64,000 nucleotides of DNA from an uncultured Lachnospiraceae bacterium (GCA_958402795.1 CATXUX010000011.1:35956-99955), one strand, 5' to 3'. Shown: positions 26,167 through 36,214, numbered from the stretch's first letter. The notes: generated from the letters alone by a model not told the origin. A program made the numbers and translations.

Positions 26167-26304
26167 TTACATTACGTATTCAGCATAGATTTTTAAAAAA
26201 GTTAATACGACATACACCGAATACAAGCGGTTGTCATCTGTAGTGGACATGCAAATGTACCCTTCAATGATCGTGCAGATGACGTCAAGAATCATTTTTA
26301 ACAT
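26167..26304 (-). CDS. 45-residue peptide gene with a consensus SD
   Basis: On the minus strand an ATG at 26302-26304 is preceded by AAAGGAGG with 6 bases spacing, an unusually good SD. The frame encodes 45 residues (MLKMILDVICTIIEG..., ending LKIYAEYVM) with a hydrophobic, amphipathic N-terminal third. It ends right at the shared terminator hairpin and points away from the VirD4 operon. Size and hydrophobicity recall type I toxin peptides or small membrane regulators, but there is no homology evidence. Confidence 0.5.
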   Translation of the reverse strand: MLKMILDVICTIIEGYICMSTTDDNRLYSVYVVLTFLKIYAEYVM

Positions 26305-26451
26305 ATTGGTTCCTCCTTTCCAGGTGCAATATGGTAGAAATCCTAGAAAACGAGCAAAAAAAATAAGGAAATTTTAAATTTAATAAAGGTTTGCTATAAA
26401 TCGCATTTAACCGAACAGAATGGAAACGAACTAAAAGAAGGAAGAATACCC

Positions 26452-28686
26452 ATGCAGGATTACAAGACACTGAAAAATAACCTGATCACCCCGATGAGGG
26501 ACAAGACGAAGCTCATGCGGCTGGAACATCTGCTCTCGAACAATTACGTTCTGGCAGGGATCGTGATATGTACCGATGTGCTGCTCTGGCTTGTGCTCAA
26601 CTATCTGATACATCTGGTCTCGTCTGTGCCGGACATGCTTTCGGATGCGGTCAGCGGCGGGAGCGCATGGGGATACCTGTCGCTGAGGTATCTTTTCCCG
26701 ACCGGATTTTCTTCCGGCAGGGCGCTTGCCTACCTGATCCTCTTTGCCATCGTTGATGTGGTTCTGGTATACCGGATCAAGACATCCTGGTCGGAAGACA
26801 ACTTTAACGTTGGCCAGAAGGGAGTCGCCAGGTTTGTGACGGACGAGGAGATCAAGGAAGAGTACACGGCGATCGAGCCGCTGGAAACGCCGTATCCGGG
26901 CAATCCGGGGATCCTGGTCGCAAGGATCGGGAACGTATTCTACATAGACCAGACGGTAGTAAACAACCTGTTCATCGGAATCACAAGATCCGGGAAAGGG
27001 GAACTGTTCGTAAAACCCAGTATTGAGATCTACAGCAGGGCGGAAAACCAGCCGTCCCTGGTCATCAATGACCCGAAGCTGGAGCATTACAAAGTTTTTG
27101 CAAAAATACTGGAAAAACGGGGGTATGACGTTTATCTGCTGAATGTCTCGAACCCGAAGTATTCTATGGGATTTAACCTGCTGAGCGTGGCGCTGGATTA
27201 TTACGTAAAGAAAGACTACGATATGGCGGAAATGGTGGTGACGTCCATCGCGCATTCTTTCTTTGACGTGGACAACGCAGTGGGCGACATGGTGTATTTC
27301 ACGAACACGGCGGCAGCGCTGTTCTCAGCCATGGTGCTGGGAGGGATGCAGGATGCGGTATATGCGGACGAGATCCAGAACCAGAAACGGCAGAAAGAAT
27401 GGATGAAATATCCGCCTGAATACCGGGAACAGCACCCGTTTCATTACCGGCATGACAATGAAAAGACGGTCAACCTGTACAGCCTGATCCTGAACTTTGA
27501 CAAGCTGGTGACAACCCCCATCAACCGGGAAGGGACACGGACAAGGCTGGACGCTTACTTTGAAGCACGTCCGGAGGATGACCGGGCGCGGCTGAAATAC
27601 ACCGGCGTCGAGGTCGCCCCCGGCAAAACAAAATCCGGAGTGTTCTCCGAAATGCTCCGCCATCTGGACAAGTTCACCTTATACAACGTGGGGCGCATGA
27701 CGGCGGAAAGTACGCTGGATATGGCACAGATCGGTTTTGGGGAACGGCCGGTGGCAGTGTTTATGGCGGTGCCGTCCTATGACACGTCCCTGTACAAGAT
27801 CCCGACAATCTTTATCCGGCAGATGTATTACGTGCTGGGGAAGATGTGCGACGACGGGAAAGGCAGGTGCGACCGGCAGGTAAAGGTTATATTTGATGAA
27901 ACCGGGAACATGCCGGAAGTGGAACTGATGGATGTCATGACAACGATGGGACTGGGGCAGAACATTTCCTTTGACCTTTATCTGCAGAACTATGAGCAGT
28001 TGGATGACCTTTACGGGAAGGAAACGGCGAAGACGATCCGGAGCAACTGCGGAAACCATTTCTATTTGCTGACCAACTCCGAGGATACGGCGCTCGACTT
28101 TTCCCGGAGACTGGGAAATAAGTCCAGAATCGACGTACAGAGGGCGGGCGGAAAGCTGTCGCTCAGCAAATATTTTACGGAATCCATACAGGATGAGCCG
28201 CTGCTGGATATGAACAAGCTGATGGAACTGCAGGAAGGGGAATGCGTGATCGCAAGAACAAGCAAGCGTAAGGACAATAATGGCCAAAAGATCAAGCCGC
28301 GCCCCATCTTTAATTCCGTGGAAAACGGAAGATACCTGTGGTATTCCTACGAGTATTTCCCGCCGGAAGAATACCCGCATCCGAATACAATCAATTTCTT
28401 GGATGTCTGCAGGGAAAGCAGGGCGCATATCGAACCGAGGGAGCGGGTGTGGAACATAGAAGACAGTTTCCGGATCCTGCAGCAGAAAAACCTGAGGATC
28501 CGGCGCCTGCGTGACGTGGGATATCAGGAACTGGCGGATCTCCTGAGAAAAAGTGTGGGGAACCGTTTTGAAGAGCAGTACGGATTTTCACCGGAAATGA
28601 CGGCTGCGGAAGCGACGGAGATCGTACAGGGAATGGAGATCCCGGAGACGGAAAAAGAAGTCGTCCTGATGAAACTGGCAGGATAA
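26452..28686 (+). CDS. VirD4/TraG-type conjugative coupling protein
   Basis: 744 residues. Two N-terminal membrane helices (about 40-65 and 85-108) precede a cytoplasmic ATPase. Walker A is GITRSGKGE at 176-184, and Walker B lies around D482 in VKVIFDETGNMPEV. Other family blocks are NDPKLEHYK, NLLSVALDYY, TNSEDTALDFSRRLGNKS and GECVIARTSKRKD. Coupling proteins recognise the relaxase-DNA complex and feed it into the secretion channel. This gene opens the transfer operon, with a divergent small gene and about 150 AT-rich bases upstream, including TATAAA at 26395-26400 as a possible -10. Confidence 0.93.
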   Translation: MQDYKTLKNNLITPMRDKTKLMRLEHLLSNNYVLAGIVICTDVLLWLVLNYLIHLVSSVPDMLSDAVSGGSAWGYLSLRYLFPTGFSSGRALAYLILFAIVDVVLVYRIKTSWSEDNFNVGQKGVARFVTDEEIKEEYTAIEPLETPYPGNPGILVARIGNVFYIDQTVVNNLFIGITRSGKGELFVKPSIEIYSRAENQPSLVINDPKLEHYKVFAKILEKRGYDVYLLNVSNPKYSMGFNLLSVALDYYVKKDYDMAEMVVTSIAHSFFDVDNAVGDMVYFTNTAAALFSAMVLGGMQDAVYADEIQNQKRQKEWMKYPPEYREQHPFHYRHDNEKTVNLYSLILNFDKLVTTPINREGTRTRLDAYFEARPEDDRARLKYTGVEVAPGKTKSGVFSEMLRHLDKFTLYNVGRMTAESTLDMAQIGFGERPVAVFMAVPSYDTSLYKIPTIFIRQMYYVLGKMCDDGKGRCDRQVKVIFDETGNMPEVELMDVMTTMGLGQNISFDLYLQNYEQLDDLYGKETAKTIRSNCGNHFYLLTNSEDTALDFSRRLGNKSRIDVQRAGGKLSLSKYFTESIQDEPLLDMNKLMELQEGECVIARTSKRKDNNGQKIKPRPIFNSVENGRYLWYSYEYFPPEEYPHPNTINFLDVCRESRAHIEPRERVWNIEDSFRILQQKNLRIRRLRDVGYQELADLLRKSVGNRFEEQYGFSPEMTAAEATEIVQGMEIPETEKEVVLMKLAG

Positions 28687-28781
28687 GAAGCAGTAAAAAA
28701 GAAAAAGCGGACCAGACGGAATCTGATATGGGAAAAACGGAACCTGGTTCCGTTTCCGGGCAAAAGGAAGGTGGCAGGCAG

Positions 28782-30878
28782 GTGTCAGAAGAGCAGATTA
28801 TTGAATTTTTACAGGAGAATATTGATTACATGGTCAACAACGACCTGGTGTTATGGATGTTCCGCAAGATCGGGTGGGCGCTTGCAAAGCTCCTCTCCTC
28901 GCTGATCGATGTGGGGAAGACGCTGTATGATTTTACATTCAGCCTGGTCGACGTGACCAAATGGACCGGCATGGAAGACTGGATCAATGAGTTCCGCCCG
29001 CTGGTGCAGGCAATCCTGATCATCTCCCTGGCAGTGCTGGGGATGATGTACATGTTCGGCAAAAACAAAAAACACAACGTGCTGACGTCCGTTCTGATCT
29101 TTGCGGTCGTCGTCACATCATCCAACTATTTATTCTCCCAGTTTTCCTCATGGTCAGTGGCGTTTAAGGATGCGGTAACCGGAGACGGGGACCTGACGTC
29201 CGGGGCGGAGCTGATCAAAAATAACCTGTATGACCTGAGGTATATAGACGACCAGATCGGACTGGAAAATATGGGGGAAGGGAACCGTCCCCAGTACGAA
29301 TCCCTGACAGACGCGGAAGTGAAATATATCGATATTACGGAGACACTGGACTGGGAGGATTTTGACGGCGATGCTGCAGATATCCTGCAGAAGGAATTGG
29401 TGTATGTCAACGGAAACGGAAGCGGGGGAATGCTGGACGATGTATATAACGGCGTACTGTGGACAGACATGGGGAACAGCATGTATTTCCGCTACATCTT
29501 TCACTGGGGGACGTATTACCTGGAAGCGCTGGCGGCATTCCTGATCTATTTCTGCCTGGCTTATAAGAATGTGCGGATCATTTATGAACTGCTCGTCAGC
29601 AGGGTGCTGGTGACGCTGCAGTCTGCAAACCTGTCAGGGAAGAAAAAGCTGGTCAAGATCCTGGAGTGCATCCGGGATGAGTATTATGCACTCTGTTTTA
29701 CGGCAGTCACCCTTCGGACATTTTTCATTTTTACCGGGTTTGTCGGTGAAATGGTGGATCATGCGGGGGCAGGCGGACTGACACGGGGGATTGTAACGTT
29801 ATTTGTTGCGTTCTGCGTGATTGATGGTTCCAATGTGCTTCAGAAGATTACCGGCGTGGACGCAGGACTTTCTTCCGTTACCGGAAAGATCGCAGCCGGG
29901 GCGCATGTGGCGCAGGGACTGCAGAGTGCCAGAATGCAGCACCAGATGAGCCGGTACTATCGCAGGGAAGAGCAGGACCGCAAGGCGGCTGACTCACAGA
30001 AACGGCAGAACATGGCACAGGGCGGCAACCCGGCATCCGGAACCGCAGGCGGAATGCCGCCGGAAGACGGGAAAGGAAAGAAAGACGGAACCGGCGCGGA
30101 AAAAGCTGCGGCAACCGGAGAAGTAAAAGACGGAAAGGGAATGGAATGCCAGAACATGAACGGGACGCCGGAAAATGCGGACGGTATGAAAAACATGGAC
30201 AGGATGCAGGAAGACATGGACGGAATGAAAAACATGGACGGACGGGGCGCAGCTGCTGCGGCAGAAGCAGGAATGGAAGGTGCAGCAGACCCTGCAGGCT
30301 CGGAAGACGGGCAGGGACAGGGAAACCTGCAGGAAGACTCCGGACAGTATGCCAAGGCGGAAGCGGACATGAAACGAATGGACCAGGAAACCGGCGGCGA
30401 TGAGGCCGGGCAGAGAAAGAATCCGGACCAGTCGGACTTTGGAAATGCAGACGGAAATCGGAAGACGGCGCCGGACGGAAACACCGTGCAGGAGAGCCGG
30501 ACTTTCCAGAAATGGGAAGAGAAAGCAGCAAAAGAGAAAAAACAGGAGCAGGAGAAGCGCGATGCTTTCCGGGAGACAGGAATGCCGGCGGCAAAGACGG
30601 ATCCGGCCAGGGAAAATACATCTGCAGGCACGGGAAGAAGCCGGACTGTACCGGACAGCGGAAACCGTACTTCCTATAGGTCAAACATGCCGTCTGCCGG
30701 AACCGGGAACACGGAGACAGGGGGAAGCAGCAGAACAGCAGGAAATAGCAAAACAGCAGGAAACGGAACGGACAGGCATTACAGAAACATTTCAGAAGGG
30801 ACTGTAGGGCGAGACCGCTATGTAGGCGGGGAAGCCGTCCCGCGCAGGCAGAACAGGAAAGGGGATGAAACGAAGTGA
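28782..30878 (+). CDS. VirB6/TrbL-type channel protein with long low-complexity tail
   Basis: 698 residues from the GTG at 28782 (SEEQIIEFLQENIDYMV), which has AAGGAAGG 10 bases upstream; an ATG at 28728 is in frame without an SD. At least five membrane helices lie between about residues 65 and 370, typical of the polytopic inner-channel protein. The C-terminal half is hydrophilic and repetitive, rich in Gly, Asp, Lys, Met and Gln (NMDRMQEDMDGMKNMDGRG), with many basic/acidic alternations. It probably lies in the cytoplasm or wall space. It overlaps the next gene by 4 bases (GTGA). Confidence 0.82.
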   Translation: MSEEQIIEFLQENIDYMVNNDLVLWMFRKIGWALAKLLSSLIDVGKTLYDFTFSLVDVTKWTGMEDWINEFRPLVQAILIISLAVLGMMYMFGKNKKHNVLTSVLIFAVVVTSSNYLFSQFSSWSVAFKDAVTGDGDLTSGAELIKNNLYDLRYIDDQIGLENMGEGNRPQYESLTDAEVKYIDITETLDWEDFDGDAADILQKELVYVNGNGSGGMLDDVYNGVLWTDMGNSMYFRYIFHWGTYYLEALAAFLIYFCLAYKNVRIIYELLVSRVLVTLQSANLSGKKKLVKILECIRDEYYALCFTAVTLRTFFIFTGFVGEMVDHAGAGGLTRGIVTLFVAFCVIDGSNVLQKITGVDAGLSSVTGKIAAGAHVAQGLQSARMQHQMSRYYRREEQDRKAADSQKRQNMAQGGNPASGTAGGMPPEDGKGKKDGTGAEKAAATGEVKDGKGMECQNMNGTPENADGMKNMDRMQEDMDGMKNMDGRGAAAAAEAGMEGAADPAGSEDGQGQGNLQEDSGQYAKAEADMKRMDQETGGDEAGQRKNPDQSDFGNADGNRKTAPDGNTVQESRTFQKWEEKAAKEKKQEQEKRDAFRETGMPAAKTDPARENTSAGTGRSRTVPDSGNRTSYRSNMPSAGTGNTETGGSSRTAGNSKTAGNGTDRHYRNISEGTVGRDRYVGGEAVPRRQNRKGDETK

Positions 30879-31222
30879 AATACATCGTGACAAAGGAGAT
30901 CAAATCAGAGACACAGATCTTCCGGAACTTTTACATGCAGGATTTTGTATTCGGGATGGTATGGATCGTGCTGGTCCTGACGCTGCGGCAGAATGTACAC
31001 AGCACGCTGCAGATCCCGTATGTGGTATTTTCCGTTGTGGTCGGGATCCGGCTGATGCTGCCGTCCCGGACAAACCCGAAACGGCGGTATTACCAGTCGA
31101 TTGCACTGTATCTGTCACGTCCAAAGGAACTGTATGCGTTTTATAAGGAGGAAAACCAGAGCCATGAAGGAGAAAGAGATCAGGCACATCCGGGAAGAGA
31201 TTCCCGTTACGGGATACGATGA
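30875..31222 (+). CDS. PrgI-family (VirB3-like) membrane protein
   Basis: 115 residues with a GTG start overlapping the previous stop. Two adjacent helices (about 24-38 and 46-62) are flanked by VTKEIKSETQIFRNFYMQDFVFGMVW and LPSRTNPKRRYYQSIALYLSRPKELYAFY, the pattern of Gram-positive PrgI proteins that sit before VirB4. The last 20 codons overlap the next gene in another frame. Confidence 0.85.
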   Translation: MKYIVTKEIKSETQIFRNFYMQDFVFGMVWIVLVLTLRQNVHSTLQIPYVVFSVVVGIRLMLPSRTNPKRRYYQSIALYLSRPKELYAFYKEENQSHEGERDQAHPGRDSRYGIR

Positions 31223-31691
31223 AGAGAAAGACTGTTTTACGATGGCGGACGGGGGACTGATGGACATCTACCAGATCGTACCGAGGGATCTGGTAAACTC
31301 GGATGTGGATGAGATTGAGATGGACGTCATGAACTGGGCGAAATTCTACCGGGTATACGGAGGCGACGTCACCATCCTGTCGCTTCTGTTCCCCTGCGAC
31401 ACTGGGGAGCAGCAGCGGTACTGGAAACAGCGGCTCAAGAACAACCAGAACCCGGAATTTACCCCGATGATCAAAACGAAGATCCGGGAGCTGGAATGGC
31501 GGCAGAAAAATTCAGCGTCAAAGGAATTCTTCCTGATCGTTTACAGCACGGAGGATACAAAAGCGGATGCAGACCGGACGATCTGGAATACGCTCGGGAC
31601 CGGGGATTTCGGACTGGTAGCAAAGATACGCAGGGAGAAGAAGGAACAGATCCTCTTTAAACTGGCAAATAAGAATTCACTGATTTTTTGA
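31164..31691 (+). CDS. Conjugation-module protein upstream of VirB4
   Basis: 175 residues; the ATG at 31164 follows AAGGAGG (31145-31151) with a 12-base spacer. The sequence (TGYDEEKDCFTMADGGLMDIYQIVPRDLVNSDVDEIEMDVMNWAKFYRVYGGDVTIL) resembles the N-terminal domain that precedes the ATPase domain in VirB4/TraC-like proteins, but here it is a separate gene. The downstream VirB4 has its own N-terminal part. It overlaps PrgI by 59 bases. It has no membrane helix and is probably cytoplasmic at the channel base. Confidence 0.65.
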   Translation: MKEKEIRHIREEIPVTGYDEEKDCFTMADGGLMDIYQIVPRDLVNSDVDEIEMDVMNWAKFYRVYGGDVTILSLLFPCDTGEQQRYWKQRLKNNQNPEFTPMIKTKIRELEWRQKNSASKEFFLIVYSTEDTKADADRTIWNTLGTGDFGLVAKIRREKKEQILFKLANKNSLIF

Positions 31692-31738
31692 AAGGACGTT
31701 ACTGTAAACAGGAATGGAATGCGGTAAGGAGGCTGCCG

Positions 31739-33682
31739 ATGGCTTGGAGGAAAAAACAACGGACAGAGAAGCAAAACAATAAAAAAGAAACAGAAGGAGT
31801 CCCATATTATGATGAGGAGCTGCTGAAACGGATCGCCCCGGCCGGTGACGGGCGTATCCTGCATTATGAAACCTATTCCCGGACGGGAACCGGGTACGAG
31901 TCCTGTATCCATATCTGGGATTATCCTGGGATCCTGCACGATTACTGGCTGACGAAAGCCTGCAGCCAGCCGAACACGGTCACAACGATCAGTATCCACA
32001 CGGAGGACCAGGCTGAGGTCCGGAAGAACCTGAATAAATCCATCGAGGAGCAGGGATCACGGAAAACATATGCACGGGAGTGGCGGGATTTTTACGATGC
32101 AGAGCAGAGGGAAAAGGAAATGACGATGCTCTATGACGAGATCACCTCCATGGATGAGGTCGTAAAGTCTGTGGTCATCCGGATCTTTACGGCGGCAGGA
32201 ACACTTGCAGAACTGGAGGAGGAAAACGCAAGGATCATTTCATCGCTGGAGGCGGATTCCTACCGCGCCGGAGTGTTTTTGAATGAGTCGGCTGCGGAAT
32301 GGAGGAGTGTATACCTTCCCTATGCAAAGCAGATGGAATCACCCCATGCACTCTCCGGATTTCCGATGAAATCCACTCTCCTTGCTGACGGAAATGCATT
32401 CCATTTCAGCAGCCTGGAAGACAGGACCGGGGACTTCCTCGGTGTGACCGGCTGCGGCGGAAATGTGATCTTTGATGAGTTTACCAGTGATGAGATCCGC
32501 GTCAGTTATTCTGCCGCGATCATCGGAAACCCGCGTTTCGGGAAATCCACGCTTTTAAAAAACCGGCTGAAGGCAAGGGCGCTCCGGGGGGATTTTATCC
32601 GGACGTTTGACATTACAGGGGAATTTTCCACGCTGACACGGAAACTGGGCGGAAGGGTCCTGAACATGGACGGGACGGACGGAAAGATCAACCTGCTGGA
32701 GATCTTCCGGTCCGGGGAGACGGAGCACACCAGTTATACACGGCATCTGGGGAAACTGAAAACTTCGTACTGCTTCCTGAACCCGGAAGTGGAAACGCAG
32801 GAATTAAATATATACATTGAAGAACTGGAAAAGCTGTATTTCCGGTTCGGTCTGCTCCCGGACCATACAGGGAAACAGGTCACGGGACTTCCGGCAAAGC
32901 AGTATCCGGTATTTTCCGATCTGTTAGACCTTCTGGAGGAGGACATTCGGGAGTTGGAGAACGGGAAGTACAACGAACAGCAGATGCGGCTGGTCGGGAG
33001 GAAAATGGTATATCTGGATAACATCCGCAGTCAGATCCGGAATCTTGTGAACGCATACGGTTACCTGTTCGATGGGGCAACCTCTGTCGATAACATGAAT
33101 GATGTACAGATCGTAACCTATAACCTGACGCAGCTCAAAGACCTGGACCAGCAGATCTTTGACCTGCAGTTGTTTAACACACTCTCCCTGTGCTGGGACG
33201 GTGCGATCACGAACGGGGCGCTGATGAAAAAGAGGTGGGAGTCCGGAGAACTTCCGCTGGACGAAGTGGTACATACGCTGATCTTCATTGATGAATCCCA
33301 CCGGTGGGTGAACGCAAAGAAACCATTCGTGCTGCAGAGCCTCGGGCAGTTTATCCGGGAAGGACCGAAATATTTTGTCGGGATCTGGCTGGCGAGCCAG
33401 TCTATCCGGGACTATACGCCGGAAGGAAGCACGGCGGAGGAAATTGACACACTCAAAAATATCTTTGACCTGACGCAGTACAAGTTTATCTTCCACCAGG
33501 ATGCCAACGTGATTCCGCTGATTGACCGGGTATTCAATAATTCCCTGACGTATTCCCAGCGGGAGCAGATCCCACGGCTGCAGAGAGGGGAGACAATCCT
33601 GTGTATTTCCGGACTGAAGAATATCCAGTTCAAAGTGTATCTTTCAGAAGCGGATGAGAAGCTGTTCGAAGGCGGTGCATGA
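31739..33682 (+). CDS. VirB4-type conjugation ATPase
   Basis: 647 residues. The ATG at 31739 has TAAGGAGG (31725-31732) 6 bases upstream. Walker A is GNPRFGKST from residue 263; Walker B is LIFIDESHRW with D518. Other family blocks are FDITGEFSTLTRKLGGRVLNMDG, FIREGPKYFVGIWLASQSIRDY and TQYKFIFHQD. VirB4 ATPases power assembly of the secretion channel and DNA transfer at the inner membrane. Normal length for the family. Confidence 0.94.
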   Translation: MAWRKKQRTEKQNNKKETEGVPYYDEELLKRIAPAGDGRILHYETYSRTGTGYESCIHIWDYPGILHDYWLTKACSQPNTVTTISIHTEDQAEVRKNLNKSIEEQGSRKTYAREWRDFYDAEQREKEMTMLYDEITSMDEVVKSVVIRIFTAAGTLAELEEENARIISSLEADSYRAGVFLNESAAEWRSVYLPYAKQMESPHALSGFPMKSTLLADGNAFHFSSLEDRTGDFLGVTGCGGNVIFDEFTSDEIRVSYSAAIIGNPRFGKSTLLKNRLKARALRGDFIRTFDITGEFSTLTRKLGGRVLNMDGTDGKINLLEIFRSGETEHTSYTRHLGKLKTSYCFLNPEVETQELNIYIEELEKLYFRFGLLPDHTGKQVTGLPAKQYPVFSDLLDLLEEDIRELENGKYNEQQMRLVGRKMVYLDNIRSQIRNLVNAYGYLFDGATSVDNMNDVQIVTYNLTQLKDLDQQIFDLQLFNTLSLCWDGAITNGALMKKRWESGELPLDEVVHTLIFIDESHRWVNAKKPFVLQSLGQFIREGPKYFVGIWLASQSIRDYTPEGSTAEEIDTLKNIFDLTQYKFIFHQDANVIPLIDRVFNNSLTYSQREQIPRLQRGETILCISGLKNIQFKVYLSEADEKLFEGGA

Positions 33683-33685
33683 TCC

Positions 33686-34726
33686 ATGAAACATCTGAAG
33701 AAAGGGATCCTGGCAGTCATTGTTTCAGCAGCCGTGCTCCTGACCGTGGCATACGGCATCCTGTCCTATGTGCAGACCGGACTGATGGAAGAGTCGCAGG
33801 GAGGGAACACACAGCTTGGCAATGTTTCCCTGGATGGTCTCCCGGACTGGATCACCCTGGAGATGGTCTCGGCTGCCATTCAGATGATGGAAGAGACCGG
33901 ATACCCGGCGTCCGTGGTACTCGGGCAGATGATCCTGGAATCCGGAGCGGGCGGCAGTGAACTGTCCAATCCGCCTTATTACAACTGTCTGGGACTTAAA
34001 TCCCCCAGTTACGGGGAAACAGGGAGTGTCACGATGAATACGGCGGAAGCATGGGGATATGAGGATGCGGGGTTTTCTACGTTTTCAAGTTATCTGGACT
34101 GCATGAGGGCATGGGGACACCGGTTCACCATGGCACCCTATGTGGATAACGTGACAGCCTGCCAGAGGGATCCTGCAACAGGGCATTATGATGCAAATGC
34201 CTTTATTGAGGCAATCTGGAGAAGCGGATATGCGACAGACCCGGAGTATGTTGACAAAGTAATTACTGTTATGACCACATATGATCTGTACCGGTTTAAC
34301 AATATCAGCCTGATACAGGAATGGAAACCGGGAACATCCGGGAGCGGACAGTTTACACATCCCTGTCCGGGTATGACGTATCAGAGTTCTTATTTTGGCG
34401 AGATCCGGGAATTTGAACCCGGCGGGCATAAGGGGAATGATTATGCGGCGCCCATTGGGACGCCCACTTATGCGGCGGCGGACGGAACGGTGACCACAGC
34501 CGGGTGGAGCGACAGCGCGGGAAACTGGGTGGTGATCGACCATGGGAATGGTCTGGTGACCAAGTACATGCACCACTCACGGCTGCTGGTATCTGCGGGG
34601 CAGACGGTCCGGAAAGGCCAGCAGATCGGGGAAGTCGGAAGTACCGGGCAGAGTACCGGACCGCATCTGCATTTCCAGGTGGAGGTAAACGGTGTCGCGG
34701 TGAATCCGGACAATTATCTGAGGTGA
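33686..34726 (+). CDS. Bifunctional wall hydrolase, glucosaminidase (GH73) plus M23 endopeptidase
   Basis: 346 residues. An N-terminal signal-anchor helix (about 8-28) is followed by a GH73-like lysozyme domain (about 50-205; SVVLGQMILESGAGGSELS with the probable catalytic Glu) and a C-terminal M23 domain (about 215-346). The M23 zinc-site motifs are HKGNDYAAP (H248, D252) and the HLHF motif starting at H327. In Gram-positive conjugation such VirB1-like enzymes open the peptidoglycan for the channel. It starts 3 bases after VirB4, with a weak SD. Confidence 0.93.
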   Translation: MKHLKKGILAVIVSAAVLLTVAYGILSYVQTGLMEESQGGNTQLGNVSLDGLPDWITLEMVSAAIQMMEETGYPASVVLGQMILESGAGGSELSNPPYYNCLGLKSPSYGETGSVTMNTAEAWGYEDAGFSTFSSYLDCMRAWGHRFTMAPYVDNVTACQRDPATGHYDANAFIEAIWRSGYATDPEYVDKVITVMTTYDLYRFNNISLIQEWKPGTSGSGQFTHPCPGMTYQSSYFGEIREFEPGGHKGNDYAAPIGTPTYAAADGTVTTAGWSDSAGNWVVIDHGNGLVTKYMHHSRLLVSAGQTVRKGQQIGEVGSTGQSTGPHLHFQVEVNGVAVNPDNYLR

Positions 34727-34731
34727 TGAAT

Positions 34732-35358
34732 ATGGGAAAAAAGAACTGGAAAGCATTGTGCCTGGCAGGAATCGCAATTGTGGGTGTGATCGCGGCAGGA
34801 AAGCTGACGGATGCAGTGACAGAAAAGCAGGATGCAGAGTATACAGCCGAAAACTCCGGTACAGAGATGCAAACCCGGACAGAACCGGCGGGGACAGAAG
34901 AAAGCTCCGGTAAAGAGGAAAAACAGGAAGAAAGCGGCGGGTATACGATTCAGGATGTGCCGGATAGTGAGGAAGGGGGAACATCCGGGGAGAGGATGTC
35001 ACGGGATGAGATCCGGGGACTGGAGAATGCTGCAGACGATAACATCAGCCTTCCGGACGCCGATGACATGGAAGTTACATTTACCGGTCTGGATGATCCG
35101 GCGTTTGACTGGATGGACGGAGAAAGTAAGGAACGCTTCCGGAAAGAACTGAAAGGATATCTCCGGAAAAAAGAACTGGAGGTGACAGAAGCAAACCTGC
35201 ATCCGGACAGTATCCAGGTGATCGACAATTATACAAGGTATGTTTATCTGGACGTTAATTACCAAACGGAATATGCAGACCGGCTGGTGATTAAGGCTGT
35301 CTGCGATACGTATCAGAAAACATTACGGTTTTCTTTTGAAATTCAGTACGGGAGCTGA
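34732..35358 (+). CDS. Membrane-anchored transfer-module protein, function unknown
   Basis: 208 residues; the ATG at 34732 has GAGGTG 6 bases upstream. One N-terminal helix (ALCLAGIAIVGVIAAG), a long acidic Glu/Ser/Gly linker (about 30-90), then a compact C-terminal domain of about 100 residues (FRKELKGYLRKKELEVTEANLHPDSIQVIDNYTRYVYLDVNYQTEYADRL). It ends near the start of the next gene. The layout suggests an extracytoplasmic domain on a tether, perhaps VirB8-like in place, but no family motif was recognised. Confidence 0.65.
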   Translation: MGKKNWKALCLAGIAIVGVIAAGKLTDAVTEKQDAEYTAENSGTEMQTRTEPAGTEESSGKEEKQEESGGYTIQDVPDSEEGGTSGERMSRDEIRGLENAADDNISLPDADDMEVTFTGLDDPAFDWMDGESKERFRKELKGYLRKKELEVTEANLHPDSIQVIDNYTRYVYLDVNYQTEYADRLVIKAVCDTYQKTLRFSFEIQYGS

Positions 35359-35386
35359 GGGAGAGAACAAAAGGAGGAGTCATGAA

Positions 35387-36214
35387 ATGGGAAGTGTGAG
35401 GGAAAAGGCAGAGACGTTCCGCAGGAAGATCGGAAAAAAGGCACAGAAAGGGAGTAGCTGGGGAATGAAAATTTTCCTTTTTACCGTGGCAGCCGGATAC
35501 TTTCTGTTCTTTACGTCTGAATTTTGGTTCCCGCAAAGCGGGGATCTTGTGGCGGCGACGCCTTATTATCAGGAGACCACATATAAGGGATACCGGATGT
35601 ACCTGACACAGTTTGTCTACTCGGAGGAAGACGCCGCCATGCAGGTGATCCTGGAGATGGAAAACAGCGATGTACTGGAAGAAACGTTTACTTATACGGC
35701 GGTGGAACGCTCCCTCGGGGATCTGGATATCAGCGTGGAGTATGCCGACCCGGAATATGTGGTCCTCCGGATCACGGATGTGCCATCAAACTGGAAAGAA
35801 GTGTCATTTCGGGTACTGGCGGAAGGTGACGAAAATCCGGCGAAGTTCTATACGAACCGGGATGAGATCCGGATGGTGGACTCTCTGCCGGAGAAGACGG
35901 CAGCCGGATACCGGGTGGAACGCCTGCAGGCACAGATTACCTACGATGACGCGCAGACTCTTGAAAAAAAAGCGAAAATCGCGGAACTCGAAGAGGAAAA
36001 CCGGGAGATTGCGGACAGGATGGAGAGCATCGAACAGGAAACCTACCCGACAGAGGAGGAAGCGCAGGCAGCGCGGGAACTGTATGACAAGGCGGTAAAC
36101 CGGCAGGAATCCAATCGAAAAACGGTGCAGGACCTTCAGGAAGAGATCGGTGCGCTGGAAGAGCGGTCGGAAAACATCAGGAAGCAGATTCAGGAATTGG
36201 AGGGATCAGAGTGA
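35387..36214 (+). CDS. Membrane protein with beta domain and C-terminal coiled coil
   Basis: 275 residues. The ATG at 35387 has AAGGAGG (35371-35377) 9 bases upstream. A helix at about 28-45 (MKIFLFTVAAGYFLFFTS), an extracellular beta-rich part (about 60-190) and a strong heptad-repeat coiled coil (about 195-275; LEKKAKIAELEEENREIADRMESIEQE, LQEEIGALEERSENIRKQIQELE). It overlaps the next gene by 4 bases (GTGA). It may be a scaffold of the transfer machine; inferred from position. Confidence 0.65.
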   Translation: MGSVREKAETFRRKIGKKAQKGSSWGMKIFLFTVAAGYFLFFTSEFWFPQSGDLVAATPYYQETTYKGYRMYLTQFVYSEEDAAMQVILEMENSDVLEETFTYTAVERSLGDLDISVEYADPEYVVLRITDVPSNWKEVSFRVLAEGDENPAKFYTNRDEIRMVDSLPEKTAAGYRVERLQAQITYDDAQTLEKKAKIAELEEENREIADRMESIEQETYPTEEEAQAARELYDKAVNRQESNRKTVQDLQEEIGALEERSENIRKQIQELEGSE

